Shown here: positions 15,259 to 24,366 of the stretch, one piece after another | Numbering within the stretch: the stretch's first letter is position 1 | Layout of the letters: every line of letters starts with the position of its first letter | NCBI GenBank assembly: GCA_964344985.1 | Contig: CAYFPI010000004.1 | Span: forward strand, 38,219 to 102,218 | DNA from: Thioglobus_A sp964344985 | GTDB lineage: Bacteria; Pseudomonadota; Gammaproteobacteria; PS1; Pseudothioglobaceae | Direction: 5' to 3' | Length of the DNA: 64,000 bases | Notes under the pieces: generated by a model | Databases searched by the model: none | Told to the model about the DNA's origin: nothing | The model's input: the letters and a program-made list of their open reading frames with translations, nothing else | Translations under genes and position numbers: made by a program

Positions 15259-17235
15259 ATGGCGATCGTTGAAGTTGCAATACCAGTACCTCTTGCCAAA
15301 ACATTTGATTATTTATCAGATGTTGATATAGCTATTGGTGTGCGCGTAAAGGTGTCTTTTGGGCGAAAAAAAGTCGTTGGTGTTGTGCTAAACAACAAAG
15401 ACAAAAGTGAATTTGATAAACTCAAATCTATCGAAGAGATTCTTGATGAAAATCCGATTCTAGACCAGCCAATTCTGGACTTTTTGTTTTGGTCAGCCAA
15501 TTATTACCATCACCCCATTGGCGAGGTGATATCAGCAGCACTGCCTAAAAATTTGCGTCTTGGAAAAGAGGCAAAAATCAAAAAAGTTTATGGTCTGCCT
15601 AGCAAAACCCAAGGCCCTAACTTTGACACAACCGATGAGCAGAAAATAGCCATTGATCAAGTTCTAAAATCAAGTAATAACTACCAAGGTTTTTTGCTTC
15701 ACGGCGTGACTGGCAGTGGAAAAACTGAGGTTTATCTTAATATTACTCAGTCCATGTTAAATCAAGGAAAGCAAGTGTTGGTACTGGTTCCAGAAATTGG
15801 GCTCACGCCACAAATGATCGCCAGGTTTGAATCGCGCCTGGAAACACGTGTGGTTGCTATTCACTCACAACTGAACGAAACGCAAAAGCTTGATAGTTAT
15901 CTAATGGCAAGCAGTGGTGAGGCTGGTGTAGTACTTGGAACTCGTAGTGCGATTTTTGCACCAATGCCAAATCTTGGTCTAATCATTGTTGATGAAGAAC
16001 ATGACAGCTCTTTCAAACAACAGTCAAGCTTCCGCTACTCTGCGCGTGATCTAAGCTTGGTTCGCGCCAAACAAGCCAACATTCCTTTAGTATTGGGCAC
16101 AGCTACGCCATCATTAGAGTTATTAAAGGGCGTTATGGATAAAAAAATAACACGACTAACACTCGCTAAGCGTGCTGGTGGTGCTGTTTTGCCAAAAGTT
16201 AGTTTAATTGATATGCGCGCCCAGACTGATCCTGGACATGCCAAAAGTGCTTTGTCTAGATTGCTGATTGAGAAAATGCAGCAATATCTCGATTCAGGAA
16301 AACAAGTAATGCTGTTTATTAACCGTCGTGGGTATGCACCAATGTATTTTTGCACTGCATGCGGCTGGAAATCAACTTGTAATCATTGCGATGCCAGCAT
16401 GATTTACCACAGACACGTTAATCGCCTTAAGTGTCATCATTGTGGTGATGAGAAAATGCCAGAGCATTCTTGTCCTGAATGTAAAGAAAGTAAATTAGAA
16501 GTTTTTGGCTACGGCACTGAACGATTGGAGGAAACACTTATTTCTCATTTTTCTAACACGCCAATTATTCGCATTGATCGTGATACCACTAGGCGCAAGA
16601 AAGCCTTTTCTCAACACTTAGAGCAAATCAATTCAGGCGAGCCTTGTATTATTGTGGGCACTCAAATGCTTGCAAAAGGGCATGATTTTTCCAATCTTGC
16701 CATGGTGGGAATTTTAGATATTGATGCAGGATTATTATCTAGCAATTTTCGAGCTACTGAGTATTTGGCGCAGTTGTTAATTCAGGTCTCTGGTCGCGCG
16801 GGTAGAAACAAAGAACAAGGAGAGGTGGTTATCCAAACTCGCTATCCTGATCATCCTATTTTTAGTTATGTGTTGTCCAGTCATTATACTCAATTTGCCT
16901 CTCAACTACTTAAACAACGCATGAGTGCTATGATGCCGCCATTTGCACATCAAGCTTTATTGTGTGCAAATGCTAAAAATAAACAACATGCTGAGGATTT
17001 TTTGCGTGAAGCGGCAGGACTATTTAAAAGCATTCAAATGGATACAGTAGAGATTTGGGGACCGGTGGTTAATATCATTGAGAAAAAAGCTGATTATTAT
17101 TATTTCAACCTGTATTTGCAGTCGGACGATAGAAAATCATTGCATCAAATGCTGTCAACATTTAACAAACATATTGACAGCTTAACACTAAAAAATAAGG
17201 TTCGATATTATTTGGATATTGATCCAATTGAGTAA
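15259..17235 (+). CDS. priA: Primosomal replication restart helicase PriA
   Basis: 658 aa, shorter than the 732-aa E. coli protein. The N-terminal 3'-OH-binding domain (about 1-100) is followed by the helicase core: Walker A GVTGSGKTEVY, DEAH-type VDEEHDSSFKQQ, and GTQMLAKGHDF. The zinc-binding insertion has paired CxxC units (CTACGWKSTCNHC, CHHC, CPEC). PriA reloads the replicative helicase at stalled forks. The start region MAIVEVAIPVPL is canonical. It is divergent from ybeY. Confidence 0.95.
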   Translation: MAIVEVAIPVPLAKTFDYLSDVDIAIGVRVKVSFGRKKVVGVVLNNKDKSEFDKLKSIEEILDENPILDQPILDFLFWSANYYHHPIGEVISAALPKNLRLGKEAKIKKVYGLPSKTQGPNFDTTDEQKIAIDQVLKSSNNYQGFLLHGVTGSGKTEVYLNITQSMLNQGKQVLVLVPEIGLTPQMIARFESRLETRVVAIHSQLNETQKLDSYLMASSGEAGVVLGTRSAIFAPMPNLGLIIVDEEHDSSFKQQSSFRYSARDLSLVRAKQANIPLVLGTATPSLELLKGVMDKKITRLTLAKRAGGAVLPKVSLIDMRAQTDPGHAKSALSRLLIEKMQQYLDSGKQVMLFINRRGYAPMYFCTACGWKSTCNHCDASMIYHRHVNRLKCHHCGDEKMPEHSCPECKESKLEVFGYGTERLEETLISHFSNTPIIRIDRDTTRRKKAFSQHLEQINSGEPCIIVGTQMLAKGHDFSNLAMVGILDIDAGLLSSNFRATEYLAQLLIQVSGRAGRNKEQGEVVIQTRYPDHPIFSYVLSSHYTQFASQLLKQRMSAMMPPFAHQALLCANAKNKQHAEDFLREAAGLFKSIQMDTVEIWGPVVNIIEKKADYYYFNLYLQSDDRKSLHQMLSTFNKHIDSLTLKNKVRYYLDIDPIE

Positions 17236-18174
17236 TTAATCCAACACTCTTTCTAGAAATAAATAAACAGCGTAGGCATTTTTTCGATTGGCCGCTTCAA
17301 AAGCAGGTTCGTCTTCAAAATCTGACCAATCAATTGCATCGTAAGATTCTTCAAACCCAGCCATATCTTCAATTACTGGTGTGAATTTTTCTAGCAAAAA
17401 GTTTAGATAACGATAGGTTAAATCCATGGTTTCTTTAGGTTGGTCAGAGGCCAGCCCATGCCCAGGAACAAAGTACTCCATCTCAATATTACGTACACGC
17501 TCAAGTGTGTCTGACCACTTAATAATATCGGCATCACCCACAAATGGAATGCGCCCCTCAAAAATAATATCACCACTATAAAGTGTCTGATCATTCAAGC
17601 TTAATAAAGACATGTCTCCTTGTGAATGAACTCTGCCAAAATAACTGATTAAAAACTGATGTTCACCTAAGATAAATTTAGTATCCTGATTAATAATTCG
17701 GTCTGGCTCAATTAGGCGAGTTTTATTGTTAATCCACGGGTAGAGCGATGTTCGTCTTGATTCTAACAAGTTAGATGCCGACTCAGAATCTAGATAATCC
17801 CAAGCGCCTTTAGGCGCCCAAATTTGTGCGCCCAAATCTTTAAAAACCTGAAGTCCATAAATATGATCCGCATGATAATGACTAACCACAACAACTTTGA
17901 TTGGCTGGTCTGTTACTTTTCGAATTTCACTCAATAGTTCATTGGCAAGTGATGGCGTTCCCAGTGCATCAAATACCACCACACCCTCACTGGTTACCAC
18001 AAAGCCTGCATTGGAAATAAAACCTTCATACTCTGTTGCGGCGCCTGACAATCCAGGCACGTAGTAAGCACTACCATTTAATAATTGCGCTTCAACCTCA
18101 ACATTGACTGGTTCATAATCACTCGCCTGAGATGACAATATCCACCAGCTTAACAGTAGAATTATTTTCTTCAT
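17236..18174 (-). CDS. Exported metallo-beta-lactamase fold hydrolase, SoxH-like
   Basis: 312 aa with a short signal peptide (residues about 1-17). The MBL zinc motif HYHADH (about 98-103) is complete, with downstream GRVHSQGDM, YSGDIIFEG and PGHG metal ligands. The layout matches the SoxH/quinoprotein-relay type periplasmic MBL proteins common in sulfur oxidisers, but its substrate is not known. The start overlaps the end of bioA by 4 nt, so it is co-translated with a biotin gene for no obvious reason. A second such protein is at 36730-37680. Confidence 0.8.
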   Translation of the reverse strand: MKKIILLLSWWILSSQASDYEPVNVEVEAQLLNGSAYYVPGLSGAATEYEGFISNAGFVVTSEGVVVFDALGTPSLANELLSEIRKVTDQPIKVVVVSHYHADHIYGLQVFKDLGAQIWAPKGAWDYLDSESASNLLESRRTSLYPWINNKTRLIEPDRIINQDTKFILGEHQFLISYFGRVHSQGDMSLLSLNDQTLYSGDIIFEGRIPFVGDADIIKWSDTLERVRNIEMEYFVPGHGLASDQPKETMDLTYRYLNFLLEKFTPVIEDMAGFEESYDAIDWSDFEDEPAFEAANRKNAYAVYLFLERVLD

Positions 18175-19409
18175 AACTCCTCTATAATAGTTTTAATCGC
18201 TCTAGTAATAGTTAACAACTCATCTTTTGTAATAATAAACGGTGGCATGGTGTAGAGCAATTTTCCATAAGGTCGCAGCCATACACCTAGCTCAATAAGG
18301 CGCTTTTGAGTTTGTTCCATATCTAGTCTATCCTGCATTTCAATCACACCAATGGCGCCCAAAATACGCACATCAGCAACCTTTTTATGATGACGCAAGG
18401 TTGATAATTCAGAGTGCAAGGTTTTTTCAATATCAGCAATGTTATCTTGCCATGGTGAGTTTAATAATAACTCAATGCTGGCATTTGCAACACTACATGC
18501 AAGTGGATTGGCCATAAAGGTTGGGCCGTGCATGAGTACACCAACTGAATTTGATACTTCATCTGTTGTTAGTGTAGCCGCAAGCGTCATATAGCCGCCG
18601 GTTAATGCCTTTCCAAGACACAAAATATCTGGCTCAACATCAACATATTCAAGCGCAAATAACTCACCTGTTCGACCAAATCCTGTGGCAATTTCGTCCA
18701 AAATAAACAATACTTCATGTTGTTCACATAATACCTTTGCCTGTAGCAAATACTGAGGATTGTAAATTCGCATCCCGCCTGCACCTTGCACAACTGGCTC
18801 TAAAATCATGGCTGCAATTGAATCTGAATGTTGTTTGAGCGTTAATTCTAAATCACTCAACGACTCGTCCAATGACACCATCGACGGGCTATTAACAAAA
18901 AAATGTTTTGGCAGTATGCCTGAAAATAAATGGTGCATGCCATTATCAGGGTCACACACGCTCATTGCGCCAAACGTATCTCCATGATATCCGCCACGAA
19001 CAGTTATAAATTTTTGCTTACTGGGTTGATTTTTGTTATGCCAATATTGCAAGGCCATTTTCAGGGCAGACTCAACTGCCACCGAGCCTGAATCAGCAAA
19101 AAAGACTTTGGTTAAATTCTCTGGCGTGATGTCTACCAAAGTTTTTGCTAGATCAATAGCGGGTTGATGAGTTAAACCACCAAACATCACATGCGACATT
19201 TTCTTTAACTGATCATTTGCCGCTTGATTAAGTACTGAATGATTATAGCCATGAATTGCGCTCCACCACGAACTCATGCCGTCAATAACTCGTTGACCAG
19301 ATTCTAAATTCAGATAAACACCATTAGCTGACTCAACTAAATAAGTGTCAACCTCATTAGGAACTTTGGCATAAGGATGCCAAATATGCTGTTGATCAAA
19401 TGTATCCAT
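18171..19409 (-). CDS. bioA: Adenosylmethionine-8-amino-7-oxononanoate transaminase
   Basis: 412 aa, class-III PLP aminotransferase. BioA-specific features are the start HIWHPYAKV and VIDGMSSWWSAIHGYNH. The PLP Lys is in CLGKALTGGYM (about residue 266) and the binding Asp in FILDEIATGFGRTG. It makes 7,8-diaminopelargonate in biotin synthesis. The other bio genes are not in the window. It ends in a 4-nt overlap with the MBL gene and starts 15 nt downstream of the gph stop. Confidence 0.93.
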   Translation of the reverse strand: MDTFDQQHIWHPYAKVPNEVDTYLVESANGVYLNLESGQRVIDGMSSWWSAIHGYNHSVLNQAANDQLKKMSHVMFGGLTHQPAIDLAKTLVDITPENLTKVFFADSGSVAVESALKMALQYWHNKNQPSKQKFITVRGGYHGDTFGAMSVCDPDNGMHHLFSGILPKHFFVNSPSMVSLDESLSDLELTLKQHSDSIAAMILEPVVQGAGGMRIYNPQYLLQAKVLCEQHEVLFILDEIATGFGRTGELFALEYVDVEPDILCLGKALTGGYMTLAATLTTDEVSNSVGVLMHGPTFMANPLACSVANASIELLLNSPWQDNIADIEKTLHSELSTLRHHKKVADVRILGAIGVIEMQDRLDMEQTQKRLIELGVWLRPYGKLLYTMPPFIITKDELLTITRAIKTIIEEL

Positions 19410-19424
19410 ACAGATACATTTTAC

Positions 19425-20093
19425 TTACAAATAATCTTTAAGCTCAGCCATTGAGTCAATCACCAAATCTGGATTGGCATCACGAATATCATTGCCATGG
19501 TTATAACCATATGACATACAAATAATATCAAATTCAGCGGCACGTGATGCTTTTACATCGCTAATAGAATCGCCCAACATCATGGCGTCTTTTGGATCAA
19601 CGCCAAAGAATTTTGCACCATGCAATAATGGCAATGGGTCTGGCTTTTTCTTTTCTAAAGTATCACCAGAAATAACAATCTCAAACTCATCAAAAATACC
19701 AAGATCTTTTAATAAAGGGTGTGTAAATTGCTCAGCTTTATTAGTCACACAGCCTAATGTATAGCCACGCGATTTCATATAATCTAGCCCTTCTCTAACA
19801 CCTTCATACAAGCAAGAACGACCCGAGGTATTTTCAGCATACAAGTCTAAGAAAATTGGGTAGGCTTTGTCATACTCAGACTGATCGACCACACCTTCAA
19901 GCTCTCCAGTTAACGACCTTTCAACTAACTTTGGCACGCCATTGCCTACCCAATGTCTTACTTTGGCTTCTCCCCAGGTGTTTCTGCCCATGGCTTTCAT
20001 GGTTTCATCAACACAGTAGGCTAAATCTGGCACACTATCAACTAAAGTGCCATCAACATCGATCATAATTAATTTCGGGTTAAATTTTTTCAT
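19425..20093 (-). CDS. gph: Phosphoglycolate phosphatase
   Basis: 222 aa HAD hydrolase. Motif I is DVDGTLVDS (about residues 12-20), motif II VTNKA, and motifs III/IV KKPDPLPL and GDSISDVKASRAA. The cap domain between motifs I and II is of the Gph type, with GNGVPKLVERSL. It removes 2-phosphoglycolate, the product of RuBisCO oxygenase activity and DNA repair, which suits a carbon-fixing host. It precedes bioA and is divergent from proC. Confidence 0.88.
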   Translation of the reverse strand: MKKFNPKLIMIDVDGTLVDSVPDLAYCVDETMKAMGRNTWGEAKVRHWVGNGVPKLVERSLTGELEGVVDQSEYDKAYPIFLDLYAENTSGRSCLYEGVREGLDYMKSRGYTLGCVTNKAEQFTHPLLKDLGIFDEFEIVISGDTLEKKKPDPLPLLHGAKFFGVDPKDAMMLGDSISDVKASRAAEFDIICMSYGYNHGNDIRDANPDLVIDSMAELKDYL

Positions 20094-20149
20094 ATTTATC
20101 TAGGTTCTATGGGTAGAATATTATTTAATTTTTATTGCGAGCTATTGTA

Positions 20150-20980
20150 ATGCAAAACTCTCTAACAATTGGTTTTATTGGCGCTGGAAATATGGCGTAC
20201 GCTATTATTTCCGGACTTATTAATAATGGCATCAATGCTAGTCAACTTAAAATCAGCGATACCAATGAGTCTCTATTATCCCTGCGTAAACAAGAGTTTA
20301 ACCTTGAAGTATTTACGGATAATATTGAGCTTGCCTGTTGCTGTGATGTTATTATTTTAGCAGTCAAACCTCAAATTCTGTCTGCTGTATGCCATGAGCT
20401 ACAATCTTCTATTAAGGACAATACGCTAATCATCTCCATTGCGGCTGGTGTCAAGTCTCATGATATTGATCGTTGGCTAGGCAAAGAAAAATCCATTGTT
20501 CGCACCATGCCAAATACGCCTGCACTACTCAACCAAGGCATTACAGGATTGTTTGCCAATGATAAAGTATCTAACGAGCAAAAAGAGATTGCAACTCATA
20601 TTCTAAATGCAGTTGGTCAAAGCCTATGGGTGGAAACTGAAGATATGCTGGATGCGGTAACCGCTTTATCGGGTAGCGGCCCTGCTTATGTTTTTCTTAT
20701 GATTGAGTCAATGACGAAAGCTGGCGCGGCACTTGGACTTGAAGAAAAAATAGCTGAAAAGCTTGCCATTCAAACTGTTTTAGGTGCTGGCATGATGGCA
20801 AAAAATTCCGATGACTCGCCTCATGAACTACGTCAAAAAGTTACTTCGCCTAATGGCACAACTCAGGCAGCTATCGAGTCTTTTCAAGATCAAAATTTTG
20901 AAGCTGTTGTGTCGCATGCAATGCGCTCAGCTTTTGACAGAGCAGGCGAATTAGCTCAAGAATTAGGCGATCAAGATTGA
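20150..20980 (+). CDS. proC: Pyrroline-5-carboxylate reductase
   Basis: 276 aa from the ATG at 20150; a TTG 15 nt upstream is less likely. The Rossmann start LTIGFIGAGNMAYAII holds the NAD(P) GxGxxA-type loop. The C-terminal signature is ALSGSGPAYVFLMIESM, followed by LRQKVTSPNGTTQAAI. It makes proline from pyrroline-5-carboxylate. The stop codon overlaps the TTG of the next gene (TTGA), pointing to coupled translation. Confidence 0.93.
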   Translation: MQNSLTIGFIGAGNMAYAIISGLINNGINASQLKISDTNESLLSLRKQEFNLEVFTDNIELACCCDVIILAVKPQILSAVCHELQSSIKDNTLIISIAAGVKSHDIDRWLGKEKSIVRTMPNTPALLNQGITGLFANDKVSNEQKEIATHILNAVGQSLWVETEDMLDAVTALSGSGPAYVFLMIESMTKAGAALGLEEKIAEKLAIQTVLGAGMMAKNSDDSPHELRQKVTSPNGTTQAAIESFQDQNFEAVVSHAMRSAFDRAGELAQELGDQD

Positions 20981-21378
20981 CAGATCCCGTTCATTTGACA
21001 CTCAAGCCGTCTAATATTTATTATTTACTCTCCTTAGGGGTTCATTTAGCAACAATATTGGTTATTTGGGCATATTCAATTAATAATTACATTAGTTTTG
21101 GGGCTAGTGTTTTTGTCATCTACGGTTGGTATTCTTTAGCGCAGAAAATTTCATTAAAAACACCGGGAAGTATTTGTTCGATCGAACTTAATCAAAACTT
21201 TATTTATTTGAAAGACAACACAGGCAAAGTATTGCAATATCCTCAGTTTTTTTGCGCATATCAGTCTAATTTTTTAGTGATAATCAACGCTGGAAAACAG
21301 TCTTTAATATTATTTAAAGACTCTATAGTTGGCCAATCACTTTCAAAACTAAATTTAGCTCTTAATGTTAAACGCTGA
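20977..21378 (+). CDS. Small membrane protein, possibly YgfX-like
   Basis: 133 aa from a TTG at 20977 that overlaps the proC stop. Two adjacent hydrophobic helices (about residues 17-33 and 38-55) are followed by a soluble beta-rich part (SICSIELNQNFIYLKDN), the general layout of the YgfX/CptA family. The match is by layout, not by firm motif. The end overlaps the dsrS-like gene by 14 nt, so it belongs to a proC-X-dsrS-like unit. If the start were wrong, no ATG would leave both helices intact. Confidence 0.5.
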   Translation: MTDPVHLTLKPSNIYYLLSLGVHLATILVIWAYSINNYISFGASVFVIYGWYSLAQKISLKTPGSICSIELNQNFIYLKDNTGKVLQYPQFFCAYQSNFLVIINAGKQSLILFKDSIVGQSLSKLNLALNVKR

Positions 21379-22405
21379 GGATACACTCAAACTTAATGTA
21401 CTAATTGCCACGTCAATTGCAATTCGTATTGATACTTACAAGCTGATTGTTGTTGGGTTGAATGCCCAATATAAAGAGCAAACCATTGCACTGCATCCAA
21501 CAGGAGACAGTGCAATCTACATAGAAGAGGTCAAAAAACTCTTGGTTACTAAGGTACTTGGATCAATGGGAGGATATCCTTCTTATTTAAAACGCTGGTC
21601 CAGAATGGGACAAGTTGAATCGAATAACTTAGCTTCACTATTAAAACTAGGCGAAGTTGAAGCGGTAGTGGCGGTATCAAATGCAACCAACCTTGATGAA
21701 GACTTATTAAAACTCACTTGGTGGTGTGCAACCAATACAGATAATCAAGCTGAAATTGGTCGATTTTTACTAACCAAAGATTTTGTGATTAATACTCAAA
21801 TTGGCAAAGATATTGCTGCCTATTTATTAGAATTTTTACCTTTTGTTAATGACGCTGAACAGCTAATAGAAACTACCAATCTGGTTTTGCAAAAAGATTT
21901 AATTAGTGCCGATTCAAAGGCAAAACTTTGGAAGCAAGGTCAAAGAAAAACAGCGTTTTTGGTTGGTTTTTTGGAAAGAATGCAAGGCAATCTACCCAAT
22001 GAAGTCTTTGCAGTTTCACATGAATTTCATCACCCAGATCTACAGGTTGCATCAACAGAGCAGGCACAAATACTATTTAAAACAATTGAACATATTCTTA
22101 AAAAAATAAACCAAGAGTTTGTGCTTTATCGTACACTCGAAGTGCTTGGAAAATTCATGCAACACTCCGACATTTCAAAACACGAATCCATTAATAACTT
22201 GACCGACCAAGCCAAGACGATTACTCAAAATGAAATACAGGAGAGAGATCAGCTATATGCTAGATTGCTATTAGCAGGTGTTAGCGAGCGCTTAGTGGTT
22301 AGCACCATCTCTGCCCATAATCTTACAGGTTCTGGCATACGTAAAAAATTAGCTAATGTTTTAGAGCCAATCCAGCAAGCACTTAAAGTACTAACTACCC
22401 CATAG
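21365..22405 (+). CDS. Probable DsrS homologue (sulfur-oxidation accessory protein)
   Basis: 346 aa, soluble, no signal peptide. The segments LNAEDTLKLNVLIA, LGSMGGYPSYLKRWSRMGQ and LLKLGEVEAVVAV match what I remember of DsrS, a cytoplasmic protein that in Allochromatium affects dsr-operon expression. Recognition is from memory of family motifs, without a search. It has no known catalytic motif. It overlaps the preceding gene by 14 nt and is convergent with rsmE (15-nt overlap). The dsr operon itself is not in the window, so here it is a detached gene. Confidence 0.6.
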   Translation: MLNAEDTLKLNVLIATSIAIRIDTYKLIVVGLNAQYKEQTIALHPTGDSAIYIEEVKKLLVTKVLGSMGGYPSYLKRWSRMGQVESNNLASLLKLGEVEAVVAVSNATNLDEDLLKLTWWCATNTDNQAEIGRFLLTKDFVINTQIGKDIAAYLLEFLPFVNDAEQLIETTNLVLQKDLISADSKAKLWKQGQRKTAFLVGFLERMQGNLPNEVFAVSHEFHHPDLQVASTEQAQILFKTIEHILKKINQEFVLYRTLEVLGKFMQHSDISKHESINNLTDQAKTITQNEIQERDQLYARLLLAGVSERLVVSTISAHNLTGSGIRKKLANVLEPIQQALKVLTTP

Positions 22406-23107
22406 TAATTGCATATTTGCAATAGCAGCCAGTGATGCAGTTTCTGTTCTTAGCACTCTAGAACCTAATAATAACGGTTGAGCACCTTGATCAATTGCTA
22501 GATTGATTTCATCATCGCTTAATCCACCCTCAGGGCCAATGACAATACTAGCTTGATTAAGCGCTTGCATTTGTATTAGGTTTTTTTCTGCTCGGTGATG
22601 TAGCACAAATCCATTGCCAAAATCACTACGAATAAATTCATCAAACTGTTGTGGCGCTTGCAGTACTGGCAAGATTGATCTACCTGATTGCTCGCAAGCG
22701 CCGATAATAATTTTTTTCCAATGCTGAATACGCTTTTCTAGCTTGTCACCTTTAAGTCGCACCACACAATGCTGAGTAAAGATAGGGACAATACTATTAA
22801 CACCAAGCTCAACAGCTTTTTGCATTAAGAAGTCCATCTTCTCACCCTTAGCAATGCCTTGTACTAAAGTAATGTTTAAGCTGGATTCACTATTATTTTC
22901 AACACGCTCTAACAATTCAACTTCACATTGTTTTTTAGCTGAAATTACTTTGGCAATATAGTTAAATCCATCGCCGTTAAACAAGGTGATGTTCTTGCCT
23001 TGTGGAAATCTCAATACCTTGATCAGATGGTGTGACCCATATTCATCAAGCATTAAATTACCACCAACTTTCAACGGGGTATTTTGATACAGTCGTACGT
23101 GTTTCAT
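22391..23107 (-). CDS. rsmE: 16S rRNA (uracil1498-N3)-methyltransferase
   Basis: 238 aa from the ATG at 23107 (MKHVRLYQNTPLKVGGN); an upstream ATG at 23212 would run into pepP coding sequence. The N-terminal PUA-like domain has HHLIKVLRF, and the SPOUT domain the knot motifs VIGPEGGLSDDEI and LGSRVLRTETA. It methylates U1498 of 16S rRNA. It is divergent from pepP, with a 35-bp shared promoter gap. Confidence 0.92.
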   Translation of the reverse strand: MKHVRLYQNTPLKVGGNLMLDEYGSHHLIKVLRFPQGKNITLFNGDGFNYIAKVISAKKQCEVELLERVENNSESSLNITLVQGIAKGEKMDFLMQKAVELGVNSIVPIFTQHCVVRLKGDKLEKRIQHWKKIIIGACEQSGRSILPVLQAPQQFDEFIRSDFGNGFVLHHRAEKNLIQMQALNQASIVIGPEGGLSDDEINLAIDQGAQPLLLGSRVLRTETASLAAIANMQLLWGS

Positions 23108-23142
23108 GGTATCTTTGTTTAGTATTAAATCCAACACAGCAA

Positions 23143-24363
23143 ATGATACATCAAAAAAGAAGGGATGCACTTTTAAGCCAATTGGAAGATGGTGCATGCG
23201 TAGTTCTCTCAACCAATCCTGAACAGCCCAGAAATGGCGATGTTACTTTTCCTTTTCGAGCGCATAGTGATTTTTATTATTTGACCGGCTTTCAAGAGCC
23301 AGAATCAGTTGCTGTTTTTTCTAAAAACAATTACACGATTTTTTTACGCCCAAGAGACGAAAAGCGTGAAATATGGGATGGAAAACGCCTAGGAGTTAAC
23401 GATGCACCTAATGCTTTAGGTGCTGATCATGCTGTTGCCATTGAGCATTTAGATACAAATCTAAACGATATTATTTCAAAAGCAACCGTTGTTTATTTTG
23501 ACAATAAGCAAACCAAACTTGATGTAATTATTAACAACACACTGTCGTATCACCAAACAAAATCATATACGCCTGTTTTGCATGAAATGCGCCTTATCAA
23601 AGATGAGCATGAAATTGCCATTATGCAAAAAGCAGCCAATATTTCTATCAAAGCTCATGAAAAAGCCATGAAACATGCCAGAGTTGGAATGTACGAATAT
23701 GAGCTACAAAGCTATTTCGATGGCCATTTTACAAAAAACAACGCGCAGCATGCGTATACACCAATCGTTGCAGGCGGTAAAAATGCATGCGTACTCCACT
23801 ACATAGAAAACAATCAATTATTAAAAGATCAAGAATTAGTGCTGATTGATGCTGGTTGTGAACTTAGCAACTACGCTTGTGATATTACTCGAACTTTTCC
23901 GATTAATGGAAAATTTTCCAAACCCCAAGCGCAAATCTATCAAATCGTGTTGGACGCTCAATTAGCTGCAATTAAGAGTATCAAGCCTGGTGTTAGCGTA
24001 CATACGCCTCATCAAATTGCCAGTCGAATTATTAAACAAGGCCTTATTGGTCTTAATATTTTGCAAGAAGATGAAGATTTGACAAAGTTTTATATGCATG
24101 GCACTGGGCATTGGTTAGGCCTTGATGTGCACGATGTTGGTGAATATAAAATCAATAAACAACATCGAACATTTACACCAGGCATGGTAATTACTGTCGA
24201 ACCAGGAATCTACATTCGTGACAATGATAAAATTAACAAAGTTTTCCATGGGATTGGCATTAGAATCGAAGACGATGTCTTAGTAACAAACGATGGAAAT
24301 ACCGTATTAACAGGCGATTTAGCCAAAACTATTGATGAAATAGAATCTTTAATGAAAAATTAA
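23143..24363 (+). CDS. pepP: Xaa-Pro aminopeptidase (aminopeptidase P)
   Basis: 406 aa from the ATG at 23143 (MIHQKRRDALLSQLEDG); the longer frame from 23032 overlaps rsmE and has no family similarity. The N-terminal domain shows YYLTGFQEPE. The pita-bread metal site is complete: DAGCELSNYACDITRTFP, HGTGHWLGLDVHDVG, TVEPGIY and GIRIEDDV. It removes N-terminal residues preceding proline, using Mn. The next gene, trpD, starts 4 nt downstream. Confidence 0.92.
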   Translation: MIHQKRRDALLSQLEDGACVVLSTNPEQPRNGDVTFPFRAHSDFYYLTGFQEPESVAVFSKNNYTIFLRPRDEKREIWDGKRLGVNDAPNALGADHAVAIEHLDTNLNDIISKATVVYFDNKQTKLDVIINNTLSYHQTKSYTPVLHEMRLIKDEHEIAIMQKAANISIKAHEKAMKHARVGMYEYELQSYFDGHFTKNNAQHAYTPIVAGGKNACVLHYIENNQLLKDQELVLIDAGCELSNYACDITRTFPINGKFSKPQAQIYQIVLDAQLAAIKSIKPGVSVHTPHQIASRIIKQGLIGLNILQEDEDLTKFYMHGTGHWLGLDVHDVGEYKINKQHRTFTPGMVITVEPGIYIRDNDKINKVFHGIGIRIEDDVLVTNDGNTVLTGDLAKTIDEIESLMKN

Positions 24364-24366
24364 ATT

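Noticed and set aside
23032..23142. N-terminal extension of pepP
   Set aside because: This part overlaps rsmE on the other strand and does not resemble aminopeptidase P; the start at 23143 fits the family.
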